Source: Massilia sp. IC2-278 (GTDB lineage: Bacteria; Pseudomonadota; Gammaproteobacteria; Burkholderiales; Burkholderiaceae_D). From it: a stretch of 64,000 nt of DNA. Each line of letters opens with the position of its first letter. The first letter of the stretch is position 1. The stretch is from assembly GCF_020708045.1 (NCBI RefSeq), contig NZ_JAJFES010000001.1, positions 806,001 through 870,000 of the forward strand. The letters are read 5' to 3'. Below the pieces are notes generated by a model. That model saw nothing but the letters and a program-made list of their open reading frames with translations, was not told where the DNA came from and did not search any database. Both the position numbers and the translations under genes were made by a program. Positions 7,099 through 16,024 of the stretch are shown here, one piece after another.

Positions 7099-8916
7099 TC
7101 AGGACAGCACCAGTGGCGCCACCGCATCCTGGCGCGTGCCGTGGGCGCAGCCGTCGTGGCGCTGGCGCGCGAACCACCCCTCCAGCATCATCAACTGCCA
7201 TACGGTGCGGCCATGCAGTTCCGGGTCTTCCGGCAGGCGCCGCGACAGCAGCAGGTCGAGGAAGTCGCGGCGCAGGATGCGGCGCCGCGCCAGGTCGTTC
7301 AGGCTGTCGCAGGCCAGGGCGCGCAGGCGGGCATCGCGCTGCAGCCAGCGTCCGAGCGGCAGTGACGGCGCCGCGGCATGGCGCCAGGTGCAGCCGGGAG
7401 CCAGTTCGCGCAATACCGCGGCGAACAGGCGGCGCGGTCCGGGTCCGGCCTTGGCTGCCGGCGCCAGGCGCGCCGTCATCGCCACCACCGCGTCGTCGAG
7501 GTAGGGAAGCAGCGGTTCCACGCCGGCGGCGGCGCAGGCGCCGGCAAAGGCCGGCAAGACCCGGCCAGGTAAATCGAGCTGGAGTTCGAGTTCCACCTGG
7601 CGGTTGGCCGCGCTGCGCGCCTGGGCGCCCCACCACAGCGCTTCCTGCAGCGCGGCCGACGAATCGGGGTCGACCAGTTCCAGGAAGCTCGGCTCGAACA
7701 TCGCCGCCACCCCGTGGCCGGATACGGCGTTGGCGCGGCGCAGGCGTGCCGGCAGCGGCGCCAGCGACAGCTCGATGCGCGCACGAAGGCGCGCCAGTAC
7801 GCCCGGCACCTGCGCGGCCAGCTTGAACAGCAGCGGCTCGATGGCCAGCTGGCGCAGCGCGCCCGGCAGGCGCTCGTAGCGTCCCGGACGCGCCAGCTGG
7901 TCCAGGCGCCGGCCGCAGCCGAACAGCTGGGCCGCGCCCTGGGCACCGGCCAGGCGCAGCGCGCCCTCGGCACGCGCCGCGCGCGCCGCCGCCAGCAGGG
8001 TCACCGCCGCCGGATCGCCGCAAGGCGCGTCGCAGGCGGCCACCAGCAACGGCACGGCGTCGACCACATCGCGCGGGCCGATCAGGAGGTCGCGGTGGCG
8101 GCTGCCCAGGCGCCGGGCGGCGCCGCCCGCCGCGTCGGGCGTCGCGCCGCCCTCGAAGCCGACCGCGACGGTCGTGACCGACTCGCCGCCGGCGCGCTGC
8201 AGCAAACCGGCCAGGGCCACGCTGGCGGCGCCGCCGCCGAGCAGCACCGCAGTTTGGCTCGCAGCCTGGCCGGCCTCCTGCCCCTCGGCCGCGCAGGCCA
8301 GGGCATCGAGCAGCGCCGCCTGCGGCCTGGGGTCGAGCGCGTGCTCGGTAAAGCGCATGCGCCAGTAGCGCTGGCGCTCGGCGCGGCCGCCGCGCAGGTG
8401 CAGGCATTCGCCGGGCGCCAGGCGGCGCTGGCCGCTATGCAGGGTGCGTGGACCGGGCAGCGCCTCCAGGTACACGTAGTCGAAGACGGCCTGCGGGTCG
8501 ATCTCGCGCCCGGCGCCGGGGTGGCGCGCCAGCGCTTCGCCGCTGCTGGCGAACAGCAGGGTCCGGCCGACCATCTGGTAATACAGGGGCCGGGTGCCGC
8601 AGCGGTCGACCGCCAGCAGGGCCTCGGCGCGGCGCTCGTCGAGCAGCGCAAAGGCGAACTGGCCCGACAGTGCGGCGCAGGCCTTGGCGCCGTGGCTGTG
8701 CCATAGCCGGGCCAGGGTCTCGGGCCGCTCGCCCCAGCAGGCGATCAGGAGGCCGTCCTCGTGGTACAGGCCGGGGGCGCCGGCCAGTGCCAAGGCGCCC
8801 AGGCTGTGGGCGGCGCAGCGCACCGGCGCGCCAGCCGATCCACGCAGGGGCGCCGCCATGTCGAGCACCGGCAGCGCGCCCGGCTCGCGCGAAAACCATC
8901 CGCACAGGCCGCTCAT
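7099..8916 (-). CDS. asparagine-synthase-like amidotransferase of exosortase A type, probable pseudoenzyme
   Basis: 605 residues with the two-domain layout of class II amidotransferases. The N-terminal glutaminase-like part includes GQFAFALLDE, VDRCGTRPLYY and LLFASSGEALARHPG. The C-terminal synthetase-like part includes VEPLLPYLDDAVVAMTARL. All three diagnostic motifs are changed. The N-terminus is MSGLCG, not MCGI, so the nucleophile Cys2 is Ser. The PP-loop SGGxDS is GGGAAS at 227-232. The SGDGGDE loop is AGAQGAAQ at 323-330. The start ATG overlaps the ligase stop as ATGA and is firm. Relatives in XrtA loci are full enzymes; this one cannot be expected to make an amide by the known mechanism. 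Confidence 0.75.
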   Translation of the reverse strand: MSGLCGWFSREPGALPVLDMAAPLRGSAGAPVRCAAHSLGALALAGAPGLYHEDGLLIACWGERPETLARLWHSHGAKACAALSGQFAFALLDERRAEALLAVDRCGTRPLYYQMVGRTLLFASSGEALARHPGAGREIDPQAVFDYVYLEALPGPRTLHSGQRRLAPGECLHLRGGRAERQRYWRMRFTEHALDPRPQAALLDALACAAEGQEAGQAASQTAVLLGGGAASVALAGLLQRAGGESVTTVAVGFEGGATPDAAGGAARRLGSRHRDLLIGPRDVVDAVPLLVAACDAPCGDPAAVTLLAAARAARAEGALRLAGAQGAAQLFGCGRRLDQLARPGRYERLPGALRQLAIEPLLFKLAAQVPGVLARLRARIELSLAPLPARLRRANAVSGHGVAAMFEPSFLELVDPDSSAALQEALWWGAQARSAANRQVELELQLDLPGRVLPAFAGACAAAGVEPLLPYLDDAVVAMTARLAPAAKAGPGPRRLFAAVLRELAPGCTWRHAAAPSLPLGRWLQRDARLRALACDSLNDLARRRILRRDFLDLLLSRRLPEDPELHGRTVWQLMMLEGWFARQRHDGCAHGTRQDAVAPLVLS

Positions 8917-10505
8917 GACAGGGCCTCGGCAAACAGCGGCGCCAGTTCGCCGGCCAGCAGCGCGCGGTCGATCTGGCCGTCGCGGGCGCGCGGCAGCGGC
9001 GAGCGGCGCACGTCGACCATGGCCGGCAGCATGTGCCGGGGCAGGCGTTCGCGGCAGGCGCCAAACAGGATGCTGGAATCGAGGCGCGCGCCGGGGCGCG
9101 CCGTGGCCAGCACCGCGATCACCTGGCCCAGCACCGGATGGGCGACGCCGACCGCCGCCGCCTCGGCCACCAGGCCGGTGCCGACCACGATCTTCTCGAC
9201 CTCGCGCGGGCTGACGCGGTAGCCGCCGGTGGTGATGGTGTCGCTGCGCGCATCGACCAGGTAGAGATAGCCGTCCATGTCCTTGCGCGCGACCGCGCCC
9301 GGCCAGCGCCCGTTCTCGCCGCGCGCCAGCCCGGGCAACGCCGGCAGCTGGCGAAATTCCAGGCTGCTGCGCTGCGGGTCGTTCCAGTAGCCGAGCGTGA
9401 CCTGCGGCCCGCGCTGTACCAGTTCGCCCGCCTCGCCGGGCGCGCATTCGCGGCCGTCGGCACGCAGCACCAGCCAGTCCGAGTATGGCAGCGCGCGCCC
9501 GATCGAACCGGGGCGCTCGTCCAGCAGGGCCGGCATCAGGCTGGTCGAGCGGCAGGCGGCGCCGACGTCGTACATCAGGTGGATGCGGGTGCGCGGCAAG
9601 GCGCGGCGCAGCGCCTCGACCGCCGCGCGGCCCGGGCTGCCGCCGGCGCTGGCCAGGTAGCGCAGGCAGTCGGCGGCGCGCCCGAAGCGCATCTGCGCTA
9701 GCGCTTCCCAGGTGGCTGGCAGGGCCGAAAGGCCGGTCGCATCGCCGCGCTCGAGGAGCCGCGCCAGGCCGGCCGTATCCGGGGTAAGGTCGAGCAGCGC
9801 CGTGGCGCCGGCGGCCAGGGTGGCCAGCAAGGCGTTCAGGCCATAGTCAGTATGCAGGGGCAGCGCCGCCAGGATGCGGTCGCCTGCGCCGATGCCCAGG
9901 CAGCGCGCGGTGGAGGCGGCGCCGGCCACCAGGTTGCGCGGCGAGTGGGCGCTGGCCGCCGGCTCGCCGGCTTCAGGCTGGTACAGCAAGGCGCCCAGGG
10001 CCGGCATGACTGGCACGCCTGCCGTTCCCGCCGCCCTGCCGGCGCCCGCCAGCCAGTCGTCCCAGCCGACGCTGCGCGGGCCCGTGCCACCCCGGGCCGG
10101 GCGCTGCCCACCGCCCAGCACCACGACCTGGCGCAGCGCCGGGCAATCGGCAAGCAGGCCGGCCAGCGCCGCCGCCTGCGCCGCGCCGGCCACCAGCACG
10201 CGCGCGCCGCTGTGGCGCAGCTGGGCCAGCAGTCGCAGCGGGTCGAGCGCCGGATCGAGCGGAACAAAAGCGCAGCTTGCGGCCGAGGCGCCCAGCATGG
10301 CGGCCACGCTTTCGGGACAGGCGGGCAGGCAGAGCGCGACCCGCTCGTCGCGCCCGGCGCCGCTCTGGACCAGGGCGGCAGCGACGGCCGCGGCGGCTGC
10401 CGCCAGCCCGGCATAACTGATGCGCGCCGCGCCGTGGCGCAAGGCGGTGGCGGACGGTGCGCGCGCCGCAATGCGCTCGACCAGTTCATGGATCAATTCG
10501 GCCAT
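8913..10505 (-). CDS. acyl-CoA ligase-like (AMP-forming) protein of exosortase A type, probable pseudoenzyme
   Basis: 530 residues of the ANL superfamily, closest by eye to the exosortase-A-associated ligase (TIGR03098 type). Shared segments include NLVAGAASTARCLG, GDRILAALPLHTDYGLNALL, ECAPGEAGELVQRG, LGYWNDP, TTGGYRVSPREVE and VAEAAAVGVAHPVLGQ. Core motifs are lost. The P-loop TSGSTGxPKG reads QPEAGEPAASA near 176-186. YGLTE reads YDVGA at 312-316. The TGD Asp is replaced (PGA near 402). The A10 lysine is Gln511. The ATG at 10505 is preferred over 10529 because GGAG lies five bases upstream. It is operonic with the amidotransferase (ATGA overlap). Confidence 0.75.
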   Translation of the reverse strand: MAELIHELVERIAARAPSATALRHGAARISYAGLAAAAAAVAAALVQSGAGRDERVALCLPACPESVAAMLGASAASCAFVPLDPALDPLRLLAQLRHSGARVLVAGAAQAAALAGLLADCPALRQVVVLGGGQRPARGGTGPRSVGWDDWLAGAGRAAGTAGVPVMPALGALLYQPEAGEPAASAHSPRNLVAGAASTARCLGIGAGDRILAALPLHTDYGLNALLATLAAGATALLDLTPDTAGLARLLERGDATGLSALPATWEALAQMRFGRAADCLRYLASAGGSPGRAAVEALRRALPRTRIHLMYDVGAACRSTSLMPALLDERPGSIGRALPYSDWLVLRADGRECAPGEAGELVQRGPQVTLGYWNDPQRSSLEFRQLPALPGLARGENGRWPGAVARKDMDGYLYLVDARSDTITTGGYRVSPREVEKIVVGTGLVAEAAAVGVAHPVLGQVIAVLATARPGARLDSSILFGACRERLPRHMLPAMVDVRRSPLPRARDGQIDRALLAGELAPLFAEALS

Positions 10506-10565
10506 CTCGTCTCCAATGATGCTGTGCATAAAGATTCATCATTGAGAAAATCTGCACGGGGATCA

Positions 10566-10583
10566 TTGACCCGTATCAATTGA
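10566..10583 (+). promoter_or_regulatory. shared cluster site, copy 2
   Basis: TTGACCCGTATCAATTGA. It matches the site at 4314-4331 at 16 of 18 positions. Here the core extends to the perfect 12-base palindrome TATCAATTGATA (10574-10585), which suggests a dimeric regulator. It lies 61 bases upstream of the ligase start and about 150 upstream of the hydrolase 2 start. Confidence 0.5.
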
Positions 10584-10730
10584 TATTGCGACCGTTCCGC
10601 TGTCGGCAATCAAGACGCCACGCCCGAGCGCGTGTCAAATGACATAAATGCATGTTCCTGACATGTTCACCCGGCTACGACACGCACGTCACCGACGCGC
10701 CGCGCCGCGCCAGTGCAGGAGATCCACGCC

Positions 10731-11573
10731 ATGAATGCCCCGCTCTTGTCCACGCCGCGCGTGGAACCCTTCTTCTTCGACGCCGAACCGGGCACGCGCT
10801 TCAGTTTGTATCACGCGCCGAATCCCCAGGTGGCGCCGCGCGGGGCAATCCTCTACGTCCATCCCTTCGCCGACGAACTGACGCGCACGCGGCGCATGGC
10901 GGCCCTGCAGTCGCGCGCATTCGCCGAGCTCGGCTTCGCGGTGCTGCAGATCGACCTTTTCGGCTGCGGCGACAGCTGCGGCGAATTCAGCGCCGGGCGC
11001 TGGCACCTGTGGCGTGAAGACCTGGTGCTGGCCGCGAACTGGCTGGCCGAGCGCGATACCGGCCCCCTGACCTTGTGGGGCCTGCGCCTGGGCGGCCTGC
11101 TGGCCCTGGACGTGGCGGCGCAGATCAGGCCGCGCCGCCTGCTGCTGTGGCAGCCGTACCTGAGCGGACGCGCCTGCATCAACGGCTTCCTGCGCCTGTC
11201 CGAGCAACTGCGCGACCCGGCGCCCGGCGCGCCGCGCAGCACCTCGGCCCTGCGCGCCCAGCTGGCGGTGCACGGCGCGATCGAGGTGGCCGGCTTCGAG
11301 GTGGCGGTGCCGCTGGTGAAAGCCATCGACGCCTGCGACGCCGCCCAGCTGACCCTGCCGCCCTGCGACATCCACTGGCTGGCCTACGCCGGGTCGGCGC
11401 CGGCGCGCGCCGCCGCCGGCGCCGCGCGCATGCAGGCGCGCTGGGCCGCCGGTGGCGCCCAGCTGCATTACTACCAGCTGGAAGGGGCGCCCGACTGGAG
11501 CGGCGCCGGCCACCTCGACTGCCCCGAGCTGCGCACCGCCACCGCCAGCCTGTTCGCGGGAGAACCGACATGA
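10731..11573 (+). CDS. exosortase A-associated hydrolase 2-like alpha/beta hydrolase
   Basis: 280 residues of the alpha/beta hydrolase fold. HPFADELTRTRRMAALQSRAF near residue 45 and DLFGCGDSCGEF near 85 match the family called exosortase system hydrolase 2. The nucleophile-elbow position reads GLRLG (near 125), so there is no serine. I believe relatives also carry Arg there, so this may be normal for the family. The start ATG at 10731 has AGGAG nine bases upstream. Its stop overlaps the next start as ATGA, so hydrolases 2 and 1 are coupled. It is divergent from the ligase operon and shares its regulatory region. Confidence 0.75.
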   Translation: MNAPLLSTPRVEPFFFDAEPGTRFSLYHAPNPQVAPRGAILYVHPFADELTRTRRMAALQSRAFAELGFAVLQIDLFGCGDSCGEFSAGRWHLWREDLVLAANWLAERDTGPLTLWGLRLGGLLALDVAAQIRPRRLLLWQPYLSGRACINGFLRLSEQLRDPAPGAPRSTSALRAQLAVHGAIEVAGFEVAVPLVKAIDACDAAQLTLPPCDIHWLAYAGSAPARAAAGAARMQARWAAGGAQLHYYQLEGAPDWSGAGHLDCPELRTATASLFAGEPT

Positions 11574-12307
11574 AGCTCGAACAGCGCGCCCTGCGTTTTT
11601 CTTCCGGCCGCAATGCCCTGATCGGCATCGTCGACGTGCCCGAACGCCCGCTGGTGCGCGGCCTGCTGGTGCTGGCCGACAGCCGCCAGTACCGCACCGG
11701 CAGCCACCGCCAGTTCACGCTGCTGGCGCGCCTGCTGGCCGGGCGCGGCGTGGCCGTGATGCGCTTCGACCGCAGCGGCGCCGGCGACAGCGAGGGCCGC
11801 GAGAGCGAGCGTTCCGACGACAGCGACCTGGCCGCCGCGATGAAGGAATTTTTTATCCACGTACCCGAAATGAAAGAATCCGTCATTCTCGCCGCCGGCG
11901 ACGCCACGCGCGCGGCGGCCCTGTATGCCGCGGGGGACCCGCGCGTCACCGGCCTGGCCTTGTTCAATCCCGAGCTGCCGCCCCTGGAGTCCGGCACGAC
12001 CGGCGCTTTGCGCTACATCCACCGCCTGGCGCCGGAGCTGCTGCGGCGCCGCCTGCCGGGCCTGCGCGGCGCACCGCCGCCGGCCCTGCCGCCCGAACTG
12101 GCCAGCGCCTTTGACGCCTACAGCGGCCACATCCTGCTGGTGCTGGGCAGCGCCGACCCGGCGTTCGAGCGCACCGCGCGCCTGCTCGAGCGGCGCCGCG
12201 CGCACTGCCGCCGGGTCGAGATCGCCGGCGCCGACGTGGGCTTCAGCCGCAGCGACTGGCGCGAAGCGGTGGCGGCGGCCAGCACCAGCTGGCTCACCTC
12301 GTGGTGA
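11570..12307 (+). CDS. exosortase A-associated hydrolase 1-like protein, catalytic residues altered
   Basis: 245 residues. RTGSHRQFTLLARLLAGRG and VMRFDRSGAGDSEG are clear family 1 marks. In relatives the elbow reads about GLCDGASAA; here it is AAGDATRAA (108-116). The C-terminal segment with the catalytic His (DHTFS-like) reads ADVGFSRSDW. The protein therefore keeps the fold but probably not hydrolase chemistry by the usual triad. It is coupled to hydrolase 2 by a four-base overlap. It ends the exosortase-type block; nadB follows 86 bases later on the same strand with its own likely promoter. Confidence 0.7.
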   Translation: MKLEQRALRFSSGRNALIGIVDVPERPLVRGLLVLADSRQYRTGSHRQFTLLARLLAGRGVAVMRFDRSGAGDSEGRESERSDDSDLAAAMKEFFIHVPEMKESVILAAGDATRAAALYAAGDPRVTGLALFNPELPPLESGTTGALRYIHRLAPELLRRRLPGLRGAPPPALPPELASAFDAYSGHILLVLGSADPAFERTARLLERRRAHCRRVEIAGADVGFSRSDWREAVAAASTSWLTSW

Positions 12308-12358
12308 TCGAACGGCCGCCGTCGCCGCGGGGGCAAGACGGATGGGTGCCAAATCGTC

Positions 12359-12364
12359 TATAGT
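12359..12364 (+). promoter_or_regulatory. possible -10 box of nadB
   Basis: TATAGT lies 30 bases before the nadB start in a short intergenic gap. No convincing -35 box was found. Confidence 0.3.
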
Positions 12365-12393
12365 GGCGCTCTTGTCCAAACAGTAGACTTGCC

Positions 12394-14022
12394 ATGAAAT
12401 TTGACGTCGCAATCGTCGGCAGCGGTCTGGCCGGCTTGTCGGTGGCTTTGCATCTCGCCCAGACGCGCAAGGTAGCAATCATCTCGAAACGCGCCCTCCT
12501 CGACGGCGCCAGCAACTGGGCCCAGGGCGGCATCGCCGCCGTGCTCGATTCCGGCGACAGCCACGACCAGCACATCGCCGATACCCTGGTGGCCGGCGCC
12601 GGCCTGTGCGACGAAGTGGCCACCCGCTACATCGTCGAACACGGGCGCGAAGCGATCGAATGGCTGATCGAACAGGGCGTCCCGTTTACGCGCGACGCAT
12701 CGGCCGAACTCGGCTTTCACCTGACGCGCGAGGGCGGCCACAGCCAGCGCCGCATCATCCACGCCGCCGACGCCACCGGCCACGCGGTGCAGGTGACCCT
12801 GGAACAGAAGGTGCGCGCGCACCCGAACATCGCGCTGTTCGAACACCACTGCGCGATCGACGTCATCACCTCCGATAAACTTACCGGCAAGGGCGTGCAT
12901 GGCGGCGCCCCTGCCCTGGTCGGCCAGCCGCGCTGCCATGGCCTGTACGTGCAGGACGAATCGACCGGCAAGGTGCTGACCTTCGAGGCCGAGCACACGG
13001 TGCTGGCCACCGGCGGCGCCGGCAAGGTCTATTTGTACACGACCAACCCGGACACCGCCACTGGCGACGGCATCGCCATGGCCTGGCGCGCCGGCTGTCG
13101 CGTGTCGAACATGGAATTCATCCAGTTCCACCCGACCTGCTTGTACCACCCCTATGCCAAGTCCTTCCTGATCACCGAGGCGATCCGCGGCGAAGGCGGA
13201 TTATTGAAGCTGCCGCCGGAAGCCGGCGTGGCGGCCGGCACGCGCTTCATGCCGGCCCACGACGAACGCGGCGAACTGGCCCCGCGCGACGTGGTGGCGC
13301 GCGCTATCGACTTCGAGATGAAGAAGCGCGGCCTGGACTACGTCCACCTCGACATCAGCCACCAGAGCCCGGAATTCCTGCAGGAGCACTTCCCGACCAT
13401 TTACGCACGCTGCCTGGAACTGGGCATCGACATCACGAAGGAACCGATTCCCGTCGTGCCGGCCGTGCACTTCACCTGCGGCGGCGTGGTGACCGACCTG
13501 GCCGGCCGCACCGACATTCCCGGCCTGTACGCGGTCGGCGAAACGGCCTGTACCGGCCTGCATGGCGCGAACCGCCTGGCCAGCAATTCGCTGCTCGAAT
13601 GCGTGGTCGTGGGCCGCGCCTGCGCCAGCCAGATCGCCGCCGCCCCGCGTATCGAAAGCCCGGTCTTGCCACCCTGGGACGAAAGCCGCGTCACCAACGC
13701 CGACGAGGAAGTGGTCATCGCCCACAACTGGGACGAGCTGCGTCGCTTCATGTGGAACTACGTCGGCATCGTGCGCACCACCAAGCGCCTGGAGCGGGCC
13801 CAGCACCGCATCGCCCTGCTGAAGGAAGAAATCGACGAGTACTACCGCAACTTCCGCATCACGCACGACTTGCTGGAACTGCGCAATTTGGTCGACGTGG
13901 CCTCGCTGATCGTGAACAGCGCGCTGTCGCGCCGCGAAAGCCGCGGCCTGCACTACTCGCGCGATTATCCCGACACCCTGCCGAAAGCCCTGCCGAGCGT
14001 GCTCACGCCGCTCAGGCGCTGA
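12394..14022 (+). CDS. nadB: L-aspartate oxidase
   Basis: 542 residues, the usual NadB length. It oxidises L-aspartate to iminoaspartate with FAD as the first step of de novo NAD synthesis in the cytosol. The FAD-binding motif [11 protein letters not shown] is at residues 9-19. [10 protein letters not shown] lies near 42, and [18 protein letters not shown] near 390 is the second flavin-contact segment. The product is handed to NadA, whose gene lies 3 kb away on the other strand with nadC. So all three quinolinate-pathway genes lie within 6 kb but not in one operon. Confidence 0.97.
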   Translation: MKFDVAIVGSGLAGLSVALHLAQTRKVAIISKRALLDGASNWAQGGIAAVLDSGDSHDQHIADTLVAGAGLCDEVATRYIVEHGREAIEWLIEQGVPFTRDASAELGFHLTREGGHSQRRIIHAADATGHAVQVTLEQKVRAHPNIALFEHHCAIDVITSDKLTGKGVHGGAPALVGQPRCHGLYVQDESTGKVLTFEAEHTVLATGGAGKVYLYTTNPDTATGDGIAMAWRAGCRVSNMEFIQFHPTCLYHPYAKSFLITEAIRGEGGLLKLPPEAGVAAGTRFMPAHDERGELAPRDVVARAIDFEMKKRGLDYVHLDISHQSPEFLQEHFPTIYARCLELGIDITKEPIPVVPAVHFTCGGVVTDLAGRTDIPGLYAVGETACTGLHGANRLASNSLLECVVVGRACASQIAAAPRIESPVLPPWDESRVTNADEEVVIAHNWDELRRFMWNYVGIVRTTKRLERAQHRIALLKEEIDEYYRNFRITHDLLELRNLVDVASLIVNSALSRRESRGLHYSRDYPDTLPKALPSVLTPLRR

Positions 14023-14047
14023 GTCTGCGCCAAGCGTCCGGGACCCC

Positions 14048-14950
14048 ATGAACCGCAAGCTCACCGTCTCCACCGCCCTGCTCCTGACCGTGCCGCCGGT
14101 GCTCTGGGCCGGCAACGCCATCGTCGGCCGCCTGGTGCGCGACGCCGTTCCGCCCATGACCCTGAACCTGCTGCGCTGGTCGATCGCGCTGCTGGTGCTG
14201 CTGCCGCTGGGGCGCGCGGCGCTGAAGAATGGCAGCGGCCTGCTGGCCAACTGGCGCCGCTACGCCCTGCTCGGCCTGTTCGGCATCGGCCTCTACAACT
14301 CGCTGCAATACCTGGCGCTGCAAAGCTCGACGCCGATCAACGTGACCCTGGTGGCCTCGGGCCTGCCGGTGTGGATGCTGCTGGTCGGACGCCTGTTCTT
14401 CAAGGTGCCGGTCAAGCCGCGCCAGGTCGGCGGCGCCGTGCTGTCCATCGCCGGCGTGCTGGTGGTGCTGTGCCGCGGCGATCTCGGCCAGCTGGCCGCG
14501 CTGCGCCTGGTAAGTGGGGATTTGTACATGATCCTGGCGACGATCGCCTGGTCCTTCTACAGCTGGCTGCTGATGCAGCAGCGCGACGTGCCCGGCATAC
14601 GCGCCGACTGGGCCGCCTTCCTCCTGACGCAGGTGGTGTACGGCGTGCTGTGGTCGGGTGCGTTCTCCGGCGTCGAGTGGGCGCTCAAGGGTGTCGACGT
14701 CGCCTGGAGCTGGCCGGTGGCGGCCGCCCTGCTGTACGTGGCGATCGGGCCGGCGATCATCGCCATGCGCTGCTGGGGCGCGGGCGTGCAGCGCGCCGGG
14801 CCGGCGCTGGGCGCCTTCTTCATCAACCTGACGCCACTGTTCACGGCGCTGTTGTCGTCCGCCTTTCTGGGCGAGGCGCCGCACCTCTACCATGCGCTGG
14901 CTTTCCTGCTCATCGTGGGTGGCATCGCCGTGTCTGCGCGCCAGGGCTGA
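14048..14950 (+). CDS. EamA/DMT family transporter
   Basis: 300 residues with ten predicted hydrophobic segments arranged as two EamA repeats. The first begins LLLTVPPVLWAGNAIVGRLV and the second near residue 150 (DLYMILATIAWSFYSWLLM). It is an inner-membrane drug/metabolite exporter; substrate not predictable. It starts 25 bases after nadB on the same strand, so co-transcription with nadB is likely, but a link to NAD metabolism is not shown. Confidence 0.9.
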   Translation: MNRKLTVSTALLLTVPPVLWAGNAIVGRLVRDAVPPMTLNLLRWSIALLVLLPLGRAALKNGSGLLANWRRYALLGLFGIGLYNSLQYLALQSSTPINVTLVASGLPVWMLLVGRLFFKVPVKPRQVGGAVLSIAGVLVVLCRGDLGQLAALRLVSGDLYMILATIAWSFYSWLLMQQRDVPGIRADWAAFLLTQVVYGVLWSGAFSGVEWALKGVDVAWSWPVAAALLYVAIGPAIIAMRCWGAGVQRAGPALGAFFINLTPLFTALLSSAFLGEAPHLYHALAFLLIVGGIAVSARQG

Positions 14951-14991
14951 TGCGGGAGTGCTAGGATCGGCAGACAGGAGGAGGCCGCACC

Positions 14992-15846
14992 ATGTCTGAA
15001 GGATTCACGATCACCGAACGGGCCGAGGTCTTTGCCGAAATGCTGGCGGCGTTCCTGGCGCGCCACCCGAACACGCTGGTGCTGACCGGCGCCGGCCTGT
15101 CCACCGCCTCGGGCATCCCCGACTACCGCGACCGCGACGGCGTGCGCCGCGGCCGCCAGCCGATCCAGGGCCCGGAGTTCCGCAAGCTCGAAGCCGTGCG
15201 CCGCCGCTACTGGGCGCGCAGCATGGTCGGCTGGCCGACGCTGGCGCAGGCGCGGCCGAACGCGGGCCACGCGGCGCTGGCCGCGCTCGAATACGCGGGG
15301 CGCATCGGCCCGGTGCTGACCCAGAACGTCGACGGCCTGCACCAGCAGGCCGGCAGCCGCGCCGTGCTGGAACTGCACGGGAACATCCACACCGTGGTCT
15401 GCCTCGATTGCCGGACCCTGATGCCGCGTGCGCTGGTGCAGGGCATGCTGGAGGAAGCGAACCCGCACCTGCTCGGGGCCATGGCCGTGCCGCTGCCGGA
15501 TGGCGACGCCCAGATCGAGCCGGAGTCGCTGGGGGACTTCACGCTGCCGGTTTGCCCGCACTGCGGCGGCACGCTGATGCCGGACGTGGTGTTCTTCGGC
15601 GATAACGTGCCGCCGGCGCGCACGGCGCATGCGCTGGCGTTGATGGAGGCGGCCGACGCCCTGCTGGTGGTGGGGTCCTCGCTGATGGTATTTTCGGGCT
15701 TTCGGTTTTGCCGCATGGCGGCGGCAGCGGGCAAGCCGATTGCCGCCGTGAACCTGGGACGTACGCGTGCGGATGACCTGATCTCGATAAAGATCGAGGA
15801 TTCGGCCGAGCAGTTGCTGCCGCAGGTGGTGCGCCTGCTGGGGTGA
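14992..15846 (+). CDS. Sir2-type NAD-dependent protein deacetylase
   Basis: 284 residues. The Rossmann motif GAGLSTASGIPDYR is at about residues 31-44. TQNVDGLHQQAG and the catalytic His in ELHGNIHTVVC follow near 108-127. Two Cys pairs (CLDC and CPHC) bind zinc. FFGDNVPP and GSSLMVFSGFRF complete the family pattern. It removes acyl groups from lysine using NAD and releases nicotinamide. It lies between the NAD biosynthesis genes nadB and nadC/nadA, 41 bases after the transporter gene, so it may be expressed with nadB. Confidence 0.95.
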   Translation: MSEGFTITERAEVFAEMLAAFLARHPNTLVLTGAGLSTASGIPDYRDRDGVRRGRQPIQGPEFRKLEAVRRRYWARSMVGWPTLAQARPNAGHAALAALEYAGRIGPVLTQNVDGLHQQAGSRAVLELHGNIHTVVCLDCRTLMPRALVQGMLEEANPHLLGAMAVPLPDGDAQIEPESLGDFTLPVCPHCGGTLMPDVVFFGDNVPPARTAHALALMEAADALLVVGSSLMVFSGFRFCRMAAAAGKPIAAVNLGRTRADDLISIKIEDSAEQLLPQVVRLLG

Positions 15847-15900
15847 GGTGGAACGCAGACGTTGCAGGTGCCGGGCGGCGGCGGGAGACACGGCGGTTCT

Positions 15901-16020
15901 ATACCGCGTGGACACAGGTGTCCACCCTACGGAGCGCCACAACGCATACCAGGTGGGTACAAGTACCCACCCTACGGACCGCCATAGCGCATACCAGGTG
16001 GGTACAAGTACCCACCCTAC
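15901..16020 (+). repeat. tandem array of three REP-like palindromes, 45-base period
   Basis: Three units start at 15901, 15946 and 15991. Stems are GTGGACAC/GTGTCCAC (15908-15915/15918-15925) and GGTGGGTAC/GTACCCACC (15952-15960/15963-15971 and 15997-16005/16008-16016), each with a two-base loop and followed by CCTAC. The stem sequence changes between units 1 and 2 but pairing is kept. It lies between the convergent sirtuin and nadC genes. Confidence 0.85.
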
Positions 16021-16024
16021 CCGT

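Noticed and set aside
10530..10730. Missing acyl carrier protein gene in the divergent promoter
   Set aside because: I looked for an 80-residue frame with a DSL motif in all frames of this 200-base gap and found none.
15901..16020. CRISPR array
   Set aside because: The 45-base units are nearly identical over their full length with no variable spacers, and no cas genes are present.
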